From Monosporascus cannonballus (taxonomy: Eukaryota > Ascomycota > Sordariomycetes > Xylariales): DNA of 64,000 bases. Where the stretch lies: assembly GCA_004154925.1 (NCBI GenBank), contig QJNS01000111.1, forward strand, positions 62,001 through 126,000, given 5' to 3'. Below are positions 22,011 through 35,760 of the stretch, in pieces (the first letter of the stretch is position 1; each line of letters starts with the position of its first letter). Under the pieces are notes generated by a model. The model made no database searches and was not told the DNA's origin. It saw only the letters and a list, made by a program, of their open reading frames with translations. A program made the position numbers and the translations under genes.

Positions 22011-24989
22011 ACGAAAACGAATCGTTAATATAATTTTTTACCTTTTTGTTATTTTATATTTTTTATAAATAATATAATATTTATATTATAATTTTAATAT
22101 TAATATAATTTTATTATTTACGTAATTTTAATTAATTAATTTCGGAATTATTTTATTTATTATTATTATTATTTAATCGTTATATTAACATAATTTATTT
22201 AATTTCATTAATAAAATTATAATTAAAGAATTTATTTTACGATATAATATATGGTATAATTATTAACGAAATTAAAAAAGTAATTAAGTTTATAATTTAC
22301 GTAATTTTAATTAATTATATCTTAAATATTTTCTTTTCGTAAAATTATATAAAAATATTATATTATTTATAATTAAATGTAACGCATAATTTCGGATTAA
22401 TTCGTATATTCCGTTTATAAATAATTTATTAATTAACGTTTTTAAGTATTTCTTTAAAAAAATTCCGTTTTACTTTTTTTTGCGTATTATTATAATTTAT
22501 ATATTAATAACTTTTTTTACGTTTTCGGATTTTAAAATTTTATTCGTTTTAAACGTAATATTTGCGTTTAAATCCTTTTGGAAATTTTTATTTGGATTAT
22601 ATAATAATATTAAATATTTAGGAATTACGTATAAATATTTTTCTCCGTATTTTTATATATAATTTATATATTTATTACTTATATAATTCCGTAAATTATA
22701 ATGTTTATAAAATAACGATATAATATATATTTTTTAATTAAACGGCCCGGTTTATAAAATTAAAATTTGTTTTTCGTATTGTTTATATAATATCCGGCTT
22801 ATGTAATTTTTTCGTTATATTATAAAAACTATAATTCATTAAAATCCGTAATTAATTTAATAATTTAATAACTTATAGGGCCGGTATAATCCGTTATAAC
22901 GTAAATTTTATTTTGTTAATTATTATTACGGAAATTACCTTAAATTATATGATTAATATTTAATATTTAAATAAATATTGTATTTTTTTATAATTAAAAA
23001 TCCTATTCGTAATATAAACCTTTTATAATATTACCGAATTTATAAATTTTTAATAATCGTAAAAATGTTTTAATTAATATGTATTTATATTAATACCAAA
23101 ACGTATGGTATTTATTTTTTTAAATTTTCCGTTATATTAATATAACCTTATAAAATATATTTCGTATTTAAAATCGGTTACGTATAATATGTGTTTTTCG
23201 TAAGGAATACCTTATATTTTAAAATAATTAAATATTGTTTAATTAATACGAAAATATTTTAATTAAAATTATGCCGTCGGTTTTACTTTTTTGCAAGTTA
23301 TTCTGGTACCGGTTCTGGTTATTTTTTAATCCAAGATCTAATTATCCGTTTTTAAGGTTATTTTTTAGGGGCAAATTATTTTTCGGGGATATTATTAACG
23401 AATTTAATTTCTTTAGCCGGGCGAATAAAATTTTTTAAGTTTATTCGGAATATATTATTAAAAATTATAATAAAAATTACTTTTATTATATCGGCAAGAA
23501 ATTTATTTACTTTTTGTAATATCGTAAAATATATAAAAATATAGATTATAATATAGATTTCGGATATTTTAAAAAATTAATAAATAATTATTACATTATA
23601 AATAACATAATTTTATATATTAAAATAAAATAAATATTTGGAATTATAAAAATTATAATCAAATAAATAATATTAATTATATATTAAATAATTATAATAA
23701 TTATATTTAATATATATTTAATTGAAATAATTTTATAAATTATATTAAAAATTTATAATAAAATATAAATTTCGTATAATTTATATATAATTATTAAATA
23801 TTTTAAAATATATTATTGTTTTATTTTTTTAAAAAAATATTAATTTTTTATTTATAATTAATAATTTAAACAAATTTAATAATTTATATATTTACAATTA
23901 TATAATTTTAAAATTTATATATAATTTTTAGAATATTTTTATAATTTAGTAATTATTTATAAAATCTTTTATATATTATAAATCTTTATATAATTTTTTT
24001 AATTTTAATTTTAATTAAAATAAATTTATATTAATAAATTTATAATATTATTAAATTTTTTAATTATAATTATTTATTTATAATTATTTATTTATATATA
24101 CTTAATATTATATAATTGTTATAATAATATTATTATTATTTAAGAAATCAAAATACGGTAATCGTATTCGGAAAATATATAACGATTTAACAAAAAATTA
24201 AAACATATATAAAAATCGTAATGGCGTTCAATTAATTTTCGATACGAATTATATTAATTATAATGCCATTTTCCGTATTTTATTTTTTATTATATATATT
24301 ATTTTTTTAAACCTTATTCCAGCATATAAAATATAATTGTTTTAAAATAAACAATTATTTAATAAAATCTTAATATTATGAGATTTTTATAAAATAAATA
24401 TTATTATTATATGTTAAAAATCGTAAATTACTTATTATTATATATATATTAATAAATATTTTATTTATAATAATTTAAAAATAATATTTAAATAAATTTT
24501 CCGGGATTTCGGTTATATATATATAATTTATAAAAAATTAATAAAAAATATATTTACATATCTTAATAATTTTTAAATTTTATTTTTATTAAACCTTAAA
24601 AAAATTCTTAAATAATATATAATATCATTTATTTTTTCTTTATATTAAAATATAATAATAAAATTATTAATATAAATAATACGGATTATAAAATAATAAG
24701 TTTTTAAAATTTTAAAATAAATATTTTTTATATTATAAATTTAACCGGCATATATTTTTTAAAACATCGTATAATTTAAGCCGTTAATTATTTTCGGGAA
24801 TTTATAATTTATAACAATTTATATAATATAAATAATATTACGAATATAATAATTTCATAATTTTAATTAATAAAAATATAAAATTACAATATATTTTATA
24901 ATATATATTATATAAACGTTATTTTTATAATATTAAACAAAAAAATCCGTAATTTTACGTAATTAGTTATTAAGTAAATAACCTTATAT

Positions 24990-25240
24990 AAAAATTAAAT
25001 TTTTAAATATTACGGTATATTTAATATTAGTATTAAAGATTTCGGCGCTTACCCGGAATATTTAATTATTATTATATTTATATAGGATTTTGATATAAAG
25101 GAATTTTTAAAACCAATTAAGGAAAAAATAAAGAAATCCTTAAAATTAACTGGGGACCCAATTACGCCGATAAAAGGAAAACGCAGTAAAAGGAAAAAAG
25201 TTAAATCCGGCTATCGATTTTTATTAAGGGAACCAAAAAG
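24990..25240 (+). pseudogene. relict coding segment 2 in element B
   Basis: Homologue of 13090-13350. It keeps GAYPEYLIIIIF, DFDIKEFLK, KKSLKLTGDP and the basic run KRKKVKSG in one frame with few stops. Agreement of frame between the copies is the main evidence that it once encoded protein. Confidence 0.5.
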
Positions 25241-26026
25241 GCTTAATTCGAAAAAAAATGATTAAAACTTTTAACAAAATAATAATAAAATATATAAGTA
25301 ATTTCGAAAAATATTAATTAAGACCGTACGCCAATAAATATTAATTTTAATTACAAAAAGATAAAATTATGAAACGTAATTAATAAAAATTTATTATAAA
25401 TTTAAAATTTTAAACGTTTCGAATTAATATTTTAAAAAAATAAATATTAAAATAATTATATTAATAACGAAAAAATAATTTTCTTAATATTGGCGAAAAA
25501 TTATTTATATTATTTATTTATTTATATAATTAATCCTTTATTTTAATTACTTAATTTAAATTACAATATTTTAAAAATTAAAATAATAAATTCGAAAAAA
25601 AAACCCGGAAAATAAGATTTAAAAAATTTTATTTCGGCGTCGTAAATTAAAAATTAAAAGTTAAAAGGATAATTTGCTAATAATTATAATAAATTATAAT
25701 TTAAATTACGTAATATAAAATTTTGTTAATTTTTTTAAATAAAAAATTTATTATATATTTATTACGGCATATAATTAATCCAGATTAATATAAATTAATA
25801 TTTCGTATAAAGCTTAATTAAATAAAATTTAATAAAAATAACAAAATTAATAAGTAAATAATATATTAATAATTTTAACTAATATTATATAAATATTTAT
25901 AATTATTACGTTTTACGACCGTAATATTATGCCGAAATTAAACGCATTTTTTGTTATTAACTTTAATTAAAACCAACAAAATTTCGTTTTTTGTTTTTTA
26001 ACTTAATATTATAATTATTTTTTAAT

Positions 26027-26320
26027 TTGTTATTAATATTATTATCTGATAAATATTATTTATTTTTAATGTACGATTTTTTAATTTCGATAAGGATTAT
26101 TATTTTGAATTTTTTTTCCGATATTTTATTTATAATATCGCGTTACGGATTATTACGTTTTAACGACGCCGGCGATTCCGATAATAATATAAAAGTAAAC
26201 GAATTATGCAAATATGGATATAATAACGAAAATAAGATTAAAAGGTTAAAAATATTTAGGAACGATACATTTTATATTAACATTATAAATAAAAGGGACG
26301 AAATAAGCTTTTAATTAAAT
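26027..26320 (+). pseudogene. relict coding segment 3 in element B
   Basis: A 95-codon open frame. Its second half (GLLRFNDAGDSDNNIKVNEL, then KYGYNNENKIKRLKIFRND) is conserved in frame with copy A at 14234-14395. The first half, rich in Ile/Leu/Phe, is less convincing and may be chance. The ATG at 26027 is not supported as a true start. Confidence 0.4.
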
Positions 26321-29245
26321 TTACTTAATACGTTACGAATTATATATATAAATATAGGCGTCGCCATAACCGAAATTATAATTCCAAATTATAAAAATAT
26401 ATAAATTATATACCGGTTTAATATTTGAATTATTAAGATTACTATTAAATCGTTAATTACCAATTTAAACCGAATAATTATATACGGTATATTCTAATTA
26501 AGGCAAAACGTAACTTAAGGCGGCTTTATAATTTTTTCCGATATTTATCAAATTTATAACGTAATAATAATCCATAATTTATATAAATTGGTTTACGGCA
26601 TAAAAATATAACGCCGTTATTTCCGATTAAGCGAATTTTGCCGTTTATAAAAAATTACTTATATTTTTTATAAAATCGAAAATATAACTTTTTCGTATAT
26701 TATATATAATATAAAAAATAAACGGTTTTCAAAATATCTTAATATTATTATTTATTAAAACCGGAAACCGCTTTAATTAATTCGATTATATTTTAAATTA
26801 AATATAAAATTTTAATTTCGTTTAATTTATTCGGAAATTTATTAAATAAAAATTATTTAAATTTAATAAAAATAAATATTTATTTTATCTTTTTTTTACT
26901 AAACGGAAACGACCGCATAAAAAATAATTCGTTCGCTTATTATTTATATTAAGATTTTATTATTTCCTAAATAACCGCCTTTATCGAACCAGCTTTTAAT
27001 TATTTTTACGTAAATATTTTCGCATTTACAAATTCGAATATATAAAAGAAATTAAGCATATATATATTATATAATAAGGTTTAACCGGAATTAAATTATT
27101 ACGGATTTTTTAATATAATAATTTTATCTTTTTTTAAATATACCAAAATCGCTTTATGTATATATTTACCGTTAAATAACGCATATTATTAAGGCTTTAT
27201 TTTTATCCGATACCGCAAATCAAAATTACTTTATTTCGAAAATTTATAAATAATATTTTAATCGGCCGAAAATTAAAATTAAAATTTGATAATTATTTCG
27301 TTTTAATTAAAATTCTTTATAATAAATTATATATTATTATTTTTATTACCCAAATCCATTATATCGTTTTTTATTATAACTTTTATATTCTTATAAATAA
27401 TATAATTTTTAATTTATCGGGCTTAAATCGTTTTTATTATTTTAACTTTTTTAAAACAAATAGTTTAATTTTATATTTATTAAATACATAATAAAATACA
27501 AATAATATAATATATTTATTATTATAAATCATTAATCGAAAAACTTTATAATATATTTTATTATATTATTCGATTAATATCCAAAATATCTATATTTAAT
27601 CCAATAATAATAATAAATATAATAATATAAATAAAATTATTTAATTACTTTAAATTATTATATATATAAATTTAATTTCCGTAAAATATTTTAAAATTAT
27701 AAAACTTAATAATTTTTTTTATAAATTTTGATAAATACCCTTAATTTATTATAATTTTAATTAAGTAATTACGGATATTTATGGTTTTCGCCTTAATATT
27801 AATAAAAATAATAATTTTAATAATAAAATATAAATTATTAAATTAAATTAAAAAATATTATTTAATAACTTAAATATATTAATTATTATAAACTTTAAAT
27901 ATTTTTAATTCAAACGTTAATTTTTAAATATAAAAAAATAATAATATCAATTTTAAAACGATTAATATTAAAATACCGGCTTTCCGTTTTATAAATATAT
28001 TTAATTAGGCCGCCGATTTAATAAAAAATTATTATATTTCGTAATTTATTTTATAATATTATTAATAATTATTATATACGTAAATTAATATATATAAATA
28101 AAAAAAATAAAACGTAAATTAAGGATATTAATATATTTAAATTAAATATTTTTTATTTTAATAATAAATATATTTCGTTAATAATAATTAATTTATATTA
28201 TCGTTCGAAAATAAAATTTAATATAATAATTTGGAATTAATAGTTCGATATTTATTTAAAATTAAAAATAATATAATTATATTATTCGGCAATTATACGG
28301 TTAAATATTTTTAAAGTAAATTTTTTCGTATTTACGGATATTAAAATAAAACTAAAATATAAAAGAATTAATATAAACTTTTATTATTTTTTGCTGATTT
28401 AATTAATAATATAACATAAATAATAATTAAATTAATTATTAAAAAAAATTTAAATAATTAAATTTTTTTCAAAATTTATTTTAATAATAAAAAAATATTA
28501 AATATTTTGAAAATTAAATTATATATTATATTAATTTAATTTTTAAGTAAAATACGGCTTTATCCGTTAAATATAATATTTAATATAAAGCAAATAAATT
28601 AATAACGCAAAACTTTTATAAAATTATTAATCGTATACATAATATTAATATATAAGTTAATTACGTTTATATTAATAAAAAACCAATAAAAATATCGGAT
28701 AAAAATAAATATTTCGTTTTTAAAAATTAAATACTTAAAAATTTAAAATAAATACTTTAAACTTTTAAATATATTATCCGTATTTAATTAATTAGGAAAA
28801 AAATATATTTCGGATTTTATTACGGACGATTTTAAACTTTATATATTATTATTTTAATTTATAAAATTATATTATTATCGTATTAACCCGAAAAAATTTG
28901 AAAATTATAATATATATTAAATAAAATTTTAAATTATTTTTTATTATAATAATTTTTATTTTAGTTTAATTAAAATTATTATTATAATAAAAAATAAAGA
29001 TTTTAATTTTATATTAAATTATATAAATTAAAATAATAAGAATTTCGTAACTAACATATATTACTAAAATTAAAATTAATAATTTTTATGAATTTATATA
29101 AAAATGCATTAAACGGAACGAAAAAATTATAACTTATTATTAGGCCTTATTTTGGAGGTTTTATTATTTTTGTAAATATTATTCTTAAAGGAATTTAGCT
29201 GATATATTGGATCCCTAACAGATACTTCTTGATCAAAAGCTATAG

Positions 29246-29286
29246 CTGTGGCTACGGCTGCTACGCCGCAGGCGCAGCCACAACCT
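29246..29286. repeat. GC-rich hairpin near the right end of element B
   Basis: Counterpart of 17383-17418. Complementary arms around GCTGTGGCT and AGCCACAAC enclose GCTGC / GCAGC pairs. It is flanked by TTGATCA (about 29229) and TGATCAA (29301), which are also complementary to one another. Confidence 0.75.
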
Positions 29287-29317
29287 CCAAAATGGGGTCC
29301 TGATCAAGATGAGGTAA

Positions 29318-29325
29318 ATTTTGGT
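29318..29325. repeat. target-site duplication of element B, right copy
   Basis: ATTTTGGT is identical to 18611-18618. On the minus strand its complement ACCAAAAT lies inside the zinc-knuckle codons of gypsy-2 gag. Confidence 0.95.
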
Positions 29326-30368
29326 GCAATTAAAGCATTTGGTCTGGCTCCAGTCCTTCCTGTAAGTGGCTCTTAGTTCCATAGGTCCTGGCTTTATGCC
29401 GTAAAAAATGTTAATACGTCAAAAAACATTGACATTGGCCGTATATCCGAATTTGTTATTTTTTTTGGTGCCCCTAATACGTTATGCGTATTGTCGGTTA
29501 TCGATTTTAACTGTTATAACGATATAATCTGATAAATAATTAGGCCGGTTAAGCTTTAAAAACTTTTTTTTATACTTTTTTTTCAGGCCGTTGAAAAACT
29601 TAGCTATTAATACCTTTTGCCCCTAATTTAGTTTAGCGGTTAACTGGACCAACGTACTGCTGTAACTGGATACGGATCCTTTTTCTTATAATTATTAAAT
29701 TTATATTTCGGCTTATTTTTTTTCGTTTAAAATTCCGAAAAACTTTTTAATATTTATTCGTAGTATTTATAGTCGTTATAAATTAGCCTTATTTTTAGGT
29801 TTCGTTTTTTAATTAGCAAAATAATATATCTTCTTATAACGGGCTTAAATTAAATAACCGTATATTCGGTAAATTATCCGATTACAAATTTTATTTATAC
29901 CGTAAATATAATAAGTCGAATAAGAAAATACTCGAAATATATTTGGCATTAAGTTAAAAACAATTATAACTTAATTAAGATTCCGTCGAAAAGTTCTGTT
30001 TTAGAAGGTTTAAGGATTTTTCCTAGTTTTTTGGTGGAATTCAGCTAGATAATCTGGTTTATTTAAAAGGGGTTCCCGGTTTCGAGAGCTTTTTCTTTTT
30101 TCTTAAGTTTTTTATGGGTGGCTTAAAAGAATATCGCAAAATCATTATTATTTCTTTTAAGCTGGATAATGCGTTCGTTTATGGCATCTAGACGTCAGAG
30201 AACTTTTTCGCCAAAAAAATAAGGCTTTTTTTTCCTTTTCGAATTCCATTTTAATATCCGGGTAATTAAGGACCTAGTAAATAAGTTGTTCGGGTTGATT
30301 ACTAGTAATTATAACGTCGGCGATATTGCTCAAAATTTAATAATACTATTAAATAAAAACTTATAACA
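29326..30368 (-). pseudogene. gypsy-2 gag (third piece)
   Basis: On the minus strand a gag frame is readable in pieces: TELFDGILIKL near 30008-29975, where the family has a [KP]-x-[LF]-[FY]-[DN]-G start, further gag blocks to about 29560, and at the end KCFNC, directly before the element B junction. Continuing at 18610 gives the rest of a CX2CX4HX4C knuckle, with His and the last Cys changed to Tyr by C-to-T or G-to-A. Gag coats the RNA; this copy is dead. The stretch near 29326-29420 is less mutated than the rest. Confidence 0.85.
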
Positions 30369-30640
30369 TATAACGGCTAAAAGGTTTAATTAATTATTAA
30401 AACTTAATCGTACGGGTTTACATTAATAGGAATATCGTAAAAAACTAAGTAATAAATAGAATAATATATTACGTTTCGTAATTTCAAAAATACTTTAAAT
30501 AATAATATTATATTATAAACTAATATTATTCAAATTATGGAAATAATAAACGTATATATTTTCCTTTTTTTTAAACTTAATTACCTATAATTACATAACC
30601 GATAAAAATCATAATTACTTAAGATCACCCTTGATCATTA
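30369..30640 (-). repeat. 5' LTR of gypsy-2
   Basis: In minus-strand sense the LTR ends at 30369 (GCCGTTATA, a mutated GCCGTCACA). It matches the gypsy-1 LTR over about 190 bp in the same relation to its ends, including ATAAACGTATATAT near 30547. Its outer boundary is uncertain and may extend to about 30750, where the sequence is much more GC-rich. The abutting internal bases (30360-30368) are the expected primer-binding position; no tRNA match could be named. Confidence 0.75.
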
Positions 30641-30750
30641 ATAATCACTGGCTTGGCAATAATCACTATCACGTAACCTGGAGGTGGCCCGTATAATCCT
30701 GGTCTGACTATTTCTTGAGGCCGAAGCTTGTTGAGTCGTAACATTTCGAA
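30620..30750. other. GC-richer island next to the gypsy-2 LTR
   Basis: About 130 bp with ordinary base composition between strongly RIP-affected flanks. It contains CCTGGAGGTGGCCC near 30678. Best guess is the U3 part of the LTR or an escaped host or target fragment. No coding frame. Confidence 0.4.
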
Positions 30751-30769
30751 ACTAATTTTTTTTAATAAA

Positions 30770-33700
30770 AAAAAATATAGGCTTTAATAAGTTATTAAGA
30801 AAATTACCCAGGTTTTTTAACGAACTAAAAGATTAATGGAAAGGAAAAATTAATAATTTTATTAATATTTATTTAAATGTTGTTCTATTAAAATTGATAA
30901 CCAGAAAAATTTAAATATAAAGAAACCCTTTTTATTCTCATATTGTTTAAACAATTATAAAAGTATGAAATGTTTTTTATAATATTAAAACTTTTCAATC
31001 GATTAGTAAATGTAATAATAAAAAACCGAGTAACGTTTAAAATACTTTATTTAAAACGGTAGTTTACGGCGTAAAGTTAAACAGATAATGTGGTAATTAT
31101 AAAGTTATTAATAACAAGTAAAAACGACGGATAATAATTAAATAATGTTATAAGGAATACAGTTATAAAGAACGGGATGCAATTTATTAACGTATAATCG
31201 TTTAATATTATTGGCGTAATATATATAGGTATGTACAGAAGTTAATTTTTTCTTATGTTTTATGCCAAAGAACTGTTAATCGACGGTACGAAAAAAAATT
31301 ATGGGTTTTTAGAATTTTTGCATATTGTAATTATTTAGGTAATAGACGTTTAATTTACGCCAAATAATAACGGTTATAAAGCAATTGTCGAAGTCCGATA
31401 TAAATTATTAGGATATTTTAAAGTTAAAACTTTGCGTAGTATAACGTTTATTGCAATTAAGATATTTTGAAACAAATATATTTTTTATCGGTATGAAATT
31501 CCCGTTAAAATTAAAGGTAATGAAAGTTTTAAAAATACGGAAAAGAATATCGAAATTTGCGAAATATTGGAGGTTAAGCGGGAAATTAAGGCTGTACATG
31601 GTATTTGGCGGTAAGAATTAATTAAGAAAGGTTACGTTTTAATTATTAAAATATTAATAAAAACGATAAAGGGTACGAGTAAAAAATGGGTGAGGTTTTT
31701 ATTTAAAATAATGCTTGCGGATCATATTATCATAATAAATTATGATTTTTTAATTTATATAACTTATCATAGGGATAAAAAACGTTTTTACCAATCGAAA
31801 TTATAATATCGATATGCAGGATTGTAATATAGGATTTTAATATTTCGAAAGAAAATTTAATTACGTAAAAAAACTACGTTATTAAAGCGAAAAGCCGATA
31901 AGGTTACCAAAGTATTTCAGGTAATTATTACGTAACGTCGTAAGGCCGTTTAATTTATCACTTAAAAAGATAAAAATAAAATAAAGTCCAATTTTTGGAA
32001 GTTGATGATTTGATATTATTTTATGATATATTATATTGTATTAATACGGTTAAAGTAGTAAGGTTAAAGTACTAATAAATAGAACTATATTTGATTCTTG
32101 TTTTATAAATTAAGGTATTTATTTTTGAAATATAATCCACAGGATATAATTACGGGGAAATTTTGTATTTAATAAATTAAAATAATTTGTTAACGACGAA
32201 ATGGACAGAACAAGTTAATCAACTTGTAAAAGGATAATTGCATAAAATTAACACTTAATAAATCCGATATGTCGTACGATATTACGGACCAAATGTTAAA
32301 CGGAATAAATATTGAATTACTGGAGAATTGGTAACTTAAGATTATAAAACTTATTAAAATAAATATTAAATCTTAAAAATCAAATCTGTGATTCGAAAAT
32401 TATGGAATATTAAATAATAATAATATGTATGAAATTGATAATTTAAATAAAGGGAAAAAAGTATTGCGATTACTTGCAAGGTATTAATAAATAAAAGGAT
32501 ATAATTTTATTTATGTCTTCTTTAAATGTTTAAACCCGTTAAGAGATTAAGGTAACAATTTACTCTAATTTTTCGAAATGTTACGCATTTTAAATATATA
32601 ACGGGAATCGGTAAACTTTTTTAAATTAAATACTAAAAAGAATTTTTATCGAATTCGTAAAAAACCATAGAGTTTCATTTTTGAAAGTTTAATTTAATTT
32701 GCGGGCTTTCTTAAAAGTTATTCGCAACGTTTTAAGTTAATTATCTTTACACATATAATTATATCTATTAATGGATACGATGTAATTATTATAAGTATTT
32801 CCCGCCCAATGAGGGGCGATTTTAAAACGTAAAAAAGTTTTTCGTAAGTTTATAAAGTACCAATTTAAGTGTTCCGAGATTTTAAATAATTTATTAACGT
32901 ATGGAAAATTTTTAATAAGATGTATAATAAATTAATCTAAAGAATTAGCGCGGGTAACTTTGGTAAATATGGCTTTTATTCCAGGCTTATTTTTAAAGAG
33001 TGTTATTTTAATAAGCGGCAACTGGGCGTTAATTACTTCCTAGAAATTAGCACCAGTGATTTTTTATTTAAAGACCCGATTTAGAACGGGACCGGAAATA
33101 AATGAAATAAATATTATTTTAAATATTTAACGTCAATATAAAATAACTTACGATAAGAAAATAACTTATTCCAAAATATTAAAAAGTAAGATAAGTAATA
33201 ATTATATTATTATTCCACATATCAATTATATGTTAAAATATAAAAAAAGCATATTGACGGAAGCTTAATTTATTAACATTAATAAGTGGATTAAAGAATT
33301 GGTTAATAATTTTTAGACCCAGAAAAATCGATAAAGTTAAAAGTTAGTATTGTTTAAATATTGATGCGAAGTATTAGCCTCATTAATCTGTAATTCTTAA
33401 AGAATTTTTCGACGATACAGAAAACTAAGGAAATCACAAAATTACGTTTAATAAATTAATATACTTTTAGTTGAACATAAGAGAAATTTTAAAAACGGAT
33501 TATTTACAATTAGAATTACGAAAGAAAATCAAATATTATTTTTATAAACATTATGGAATAAACACCTAAAAAGGACATAATTTAAATATAAAAAGTTAAC
33601 GATTTATAGGATATCGGCTTTTACGAATATCTGACAACTTAATCGACAACTTATTATTTCGTTAAATTTAAATCGGCAAAATTTTATTTATTTTGCAAAT

Positions 33701-34780
33701 AAAAAGTTTAACGAATATGTGATACTTCGAATTTTCGAAAACGTAATAATAATATGCCGGAAAACGTTGAAAGATTTGAAAATTCTGATTATATTTAACA
33801 TAATTGCTGTTAATAATATCGAAAATGTTATCCTTTACGCATATCTTATGTATTTATTTAATTTTTAATTTCTGTATCAAATTATTAAGAAGAGATCAAT
33901 AAGTAAAAGATAAAATACAAAAGGATAAAGAAAAACTTTATAACGCCAAAAAATGGCTAAAAAACGAAATTGTGATTTTATATATAAAATATTATATGAT
34001 ATATTACGTCGAAAAAAGTATTAATTAATAAAAACATATGTACATTATGTTTGTTATGGCGCTAAATTGCTATTATTTCTTATAATAAAACGAAAACGTT
34101 TTTTATCGTAAGAAAAAAAGCTTAAAGTAAGATAAGGTGTTACGCTTATAATTAACCTCAGTTAATTAGAAAATCAAGGTTTCCCATATATATGAAAAAC
34201 TTACTTTTCACCATAAGTTTAATTCTAAAGGGAATATCCCTTACCATTTTTACCATATATCATGTTTTTTAATATTTTAATTATCCAGGTTCAATATTGT
34301 TAATATCATGAGATTAAGTTTTCCATTTCGGTAGCCTCTTTTTATATCGTGATATAACTTGATTATTCACATTGATTAGGACTAAATCTCTCCTACTCCA
34401 TTTCAATATAGGCCATAAAACATTCACGAATAATTACGAAAGTTGTATAACCGAAATTATTAATCTAAAGAATATATTGATATAAACAACCTGACAATGA
34501 AAAGGAATTTTAATATTGACAATATTACCGTTTACCGTTTTTGAAATATCGTATAATTAAACATTTTAAATTTTAAATTTCATAGAATGTTAAGATATTA
34601 CCTTAACGTAATTTAGTTACTTATTTATATTCTAATTAATATTAAAATAAAATTTAGATCTTTAGAAAAATAAAATAAAATAAATATTCCGGTTTTTAAC
34701 ATACGGATAAAATCCTTATTTCTACTTAATAAATATCGGTTAATTTATTTAAAATACATATGTTATTAAAATTATTCCAG
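30770..34780. other. AT-rich, RIP-type region without identifiable gene
   Basis: No motif of RT, integrase, transposase or helicase could be supported on either strand. Short plus-strand frames near 31540-31760 and 32265-32340 look slightly coding-like but lead nowhere. Composition (many CpG, few CpA) is that of old RIP-mutated repeats, so degraded transposon remains are likely. The 63-codon minus-strand frame at 31599-31408 is Asn/Phe/Ile-rich and not credible. Confidence 0.5.
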
Positions 34781-34785
34781 TTATA

Positions 34786-35016
34786 TTGTTAACGTTTATT
34801 AACGTACTTAATAACCTTTTAATTACATCTTCGATTACCAGGGCATTGCGGGGAATGGCCACAATAAAAAAACAAGTAAACTTTGAATACACCGAATTTT
34901 CGATGCAAAAACCAAAATGGCAAAAACCTTTTCATTACGGAGCGCTAAAAAATAACGGTAACTTTTCCGCCTCGAAACGGCGACTTACAAAAACTTATTG
35001 GCCGTCGACGGGCTAA
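34786..35016 (+). other. short open frame of uncertain status
   Basis: A 76-codon open frame with more balanced amino acids than its surroundings (RALRGMATIKKQVNFEYTEF is readable, plus Trp and Pro residues). It lies in a locally GC-richer patch. The opposite strand also reads a fairly clean frame here (NALVIEDVIKRLLSTLINVN). I recognise neither. It could be a relict exon or transposon fragment; the start codon is unsupported. Confidence 0.2.
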
Positions 35017-35159
35017 GAAATAACGAAAAGTCTATAAAAAAAGAAAACGTTTCTTTCTTTTTCGGTAAAAGGCATACATTACGTTTTTTTTTATCTTCGA
35101 AAACAACTTCTTCTCGCTTTTCTATCTACCGAGATACGGCGTTTCATAACATCTTATAA

Positions 35160-35230
35160 TATCCTTAGCTAGAAGACCAGGACTATATATAAATAGATAC
35201 ACTTAGACTTCTAGAAACGTTTTTTTAAAA
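35160..35230 (+). promoter_or_regulatory. possible TATA-type promoter core, LTR-like
   Basis: CTATATATAAATAG at about 35183-35196 sits in a short, GC-richer stretch within AT-rich surroundings, the pattern of a retrotransposon LTR core. No partner LTR was found, so this is tentative. Confidence 0.25.
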
Positions 35231-35341
35231 ACCTTATTAATAAATTAGGATTTGCCTTGATGGTAAATGATACTTTGTACTGATAAGTTGATTAATTAAT
35301 GAACAGTATCTCTTATTGCAGAGTATGTCGTGTAATGAATG

Positions 35342-35400
35342 ATTTTCTGTATATTTAGCTCAGCTTGGAAAATATGCATTGAACCCAAATAAATCTTGCA
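35342..35400 (+). repeat. dispersed 60-bp repeat, copy 1
   Basis: It reads TTTCTGTATATTTAGC then CAGCTTGGAAAATATGC then TTGAACCC-like. It closely matches 51219-51280 and, in reverse, 52441-52500 and 53780-53840. At 51219/52500 two copies face each other as element ends; here no partner is seen, so this is a stranded end. Confidence 0.75.
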
Positions 35401-35760
35401 TTAATTGATAAACTATGATTTGTATTATATTTTTATATACGGTGCATTTATTACTATTATTTGAATGCAAGTAATAGAGCAGAAATTATAAAACCATAAA
35501 TGATAAAAAGTTCAAAGTCTAATTGTTTCGACGTTATATCTTGAGCATAAAATTAGTTGATATGTATAAAAGTTTGGTAGTTAAGAATCAAATATAACGA
35601 GGTGAACGGAAAATTATGAAACTCTTTTAATATAACTTAGCGTACAAAATTTAAAGCATTTTTTTGGGGAAAAAAAGCAAAATTAAAAACTTTTTTACAA
35701 TTTCTAAGGTGTTAATATAAACCAAATCTCGTATTATTACGCATTAGCACTACCTACTTC

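Larger units (their letters stand above)
18619..29317 (+). mobile_element. 10.70-kb TIR DNA transposon, copy B
   Basis: This is the second copy of the element seen at 6670-17450, in the same orientation, with ends TTACCTCA and TGAGGTAA and its own duplication ATTTTGGT. The left 170 bp differ from copy A at about two dozen sites; all but one of those I counted are transitions, the RIP signature. Lengths differ by only 82 bp. Relict segments 1, 2 and 3 are present at about 21525-22010, 24990-25240 and 26027-26320. The internal Ser run of A is degraded here. Same caveats on superfamily. Confidence 0.9.

Noticed and set aside
6670..29317. A and B as a tandem segmental duplication
   Set aside because: Each copy has its own different 8-bp duplication, and the intervening gypsy-2 sequence is single-copy and collinear, so two independent insertions explain the layout.
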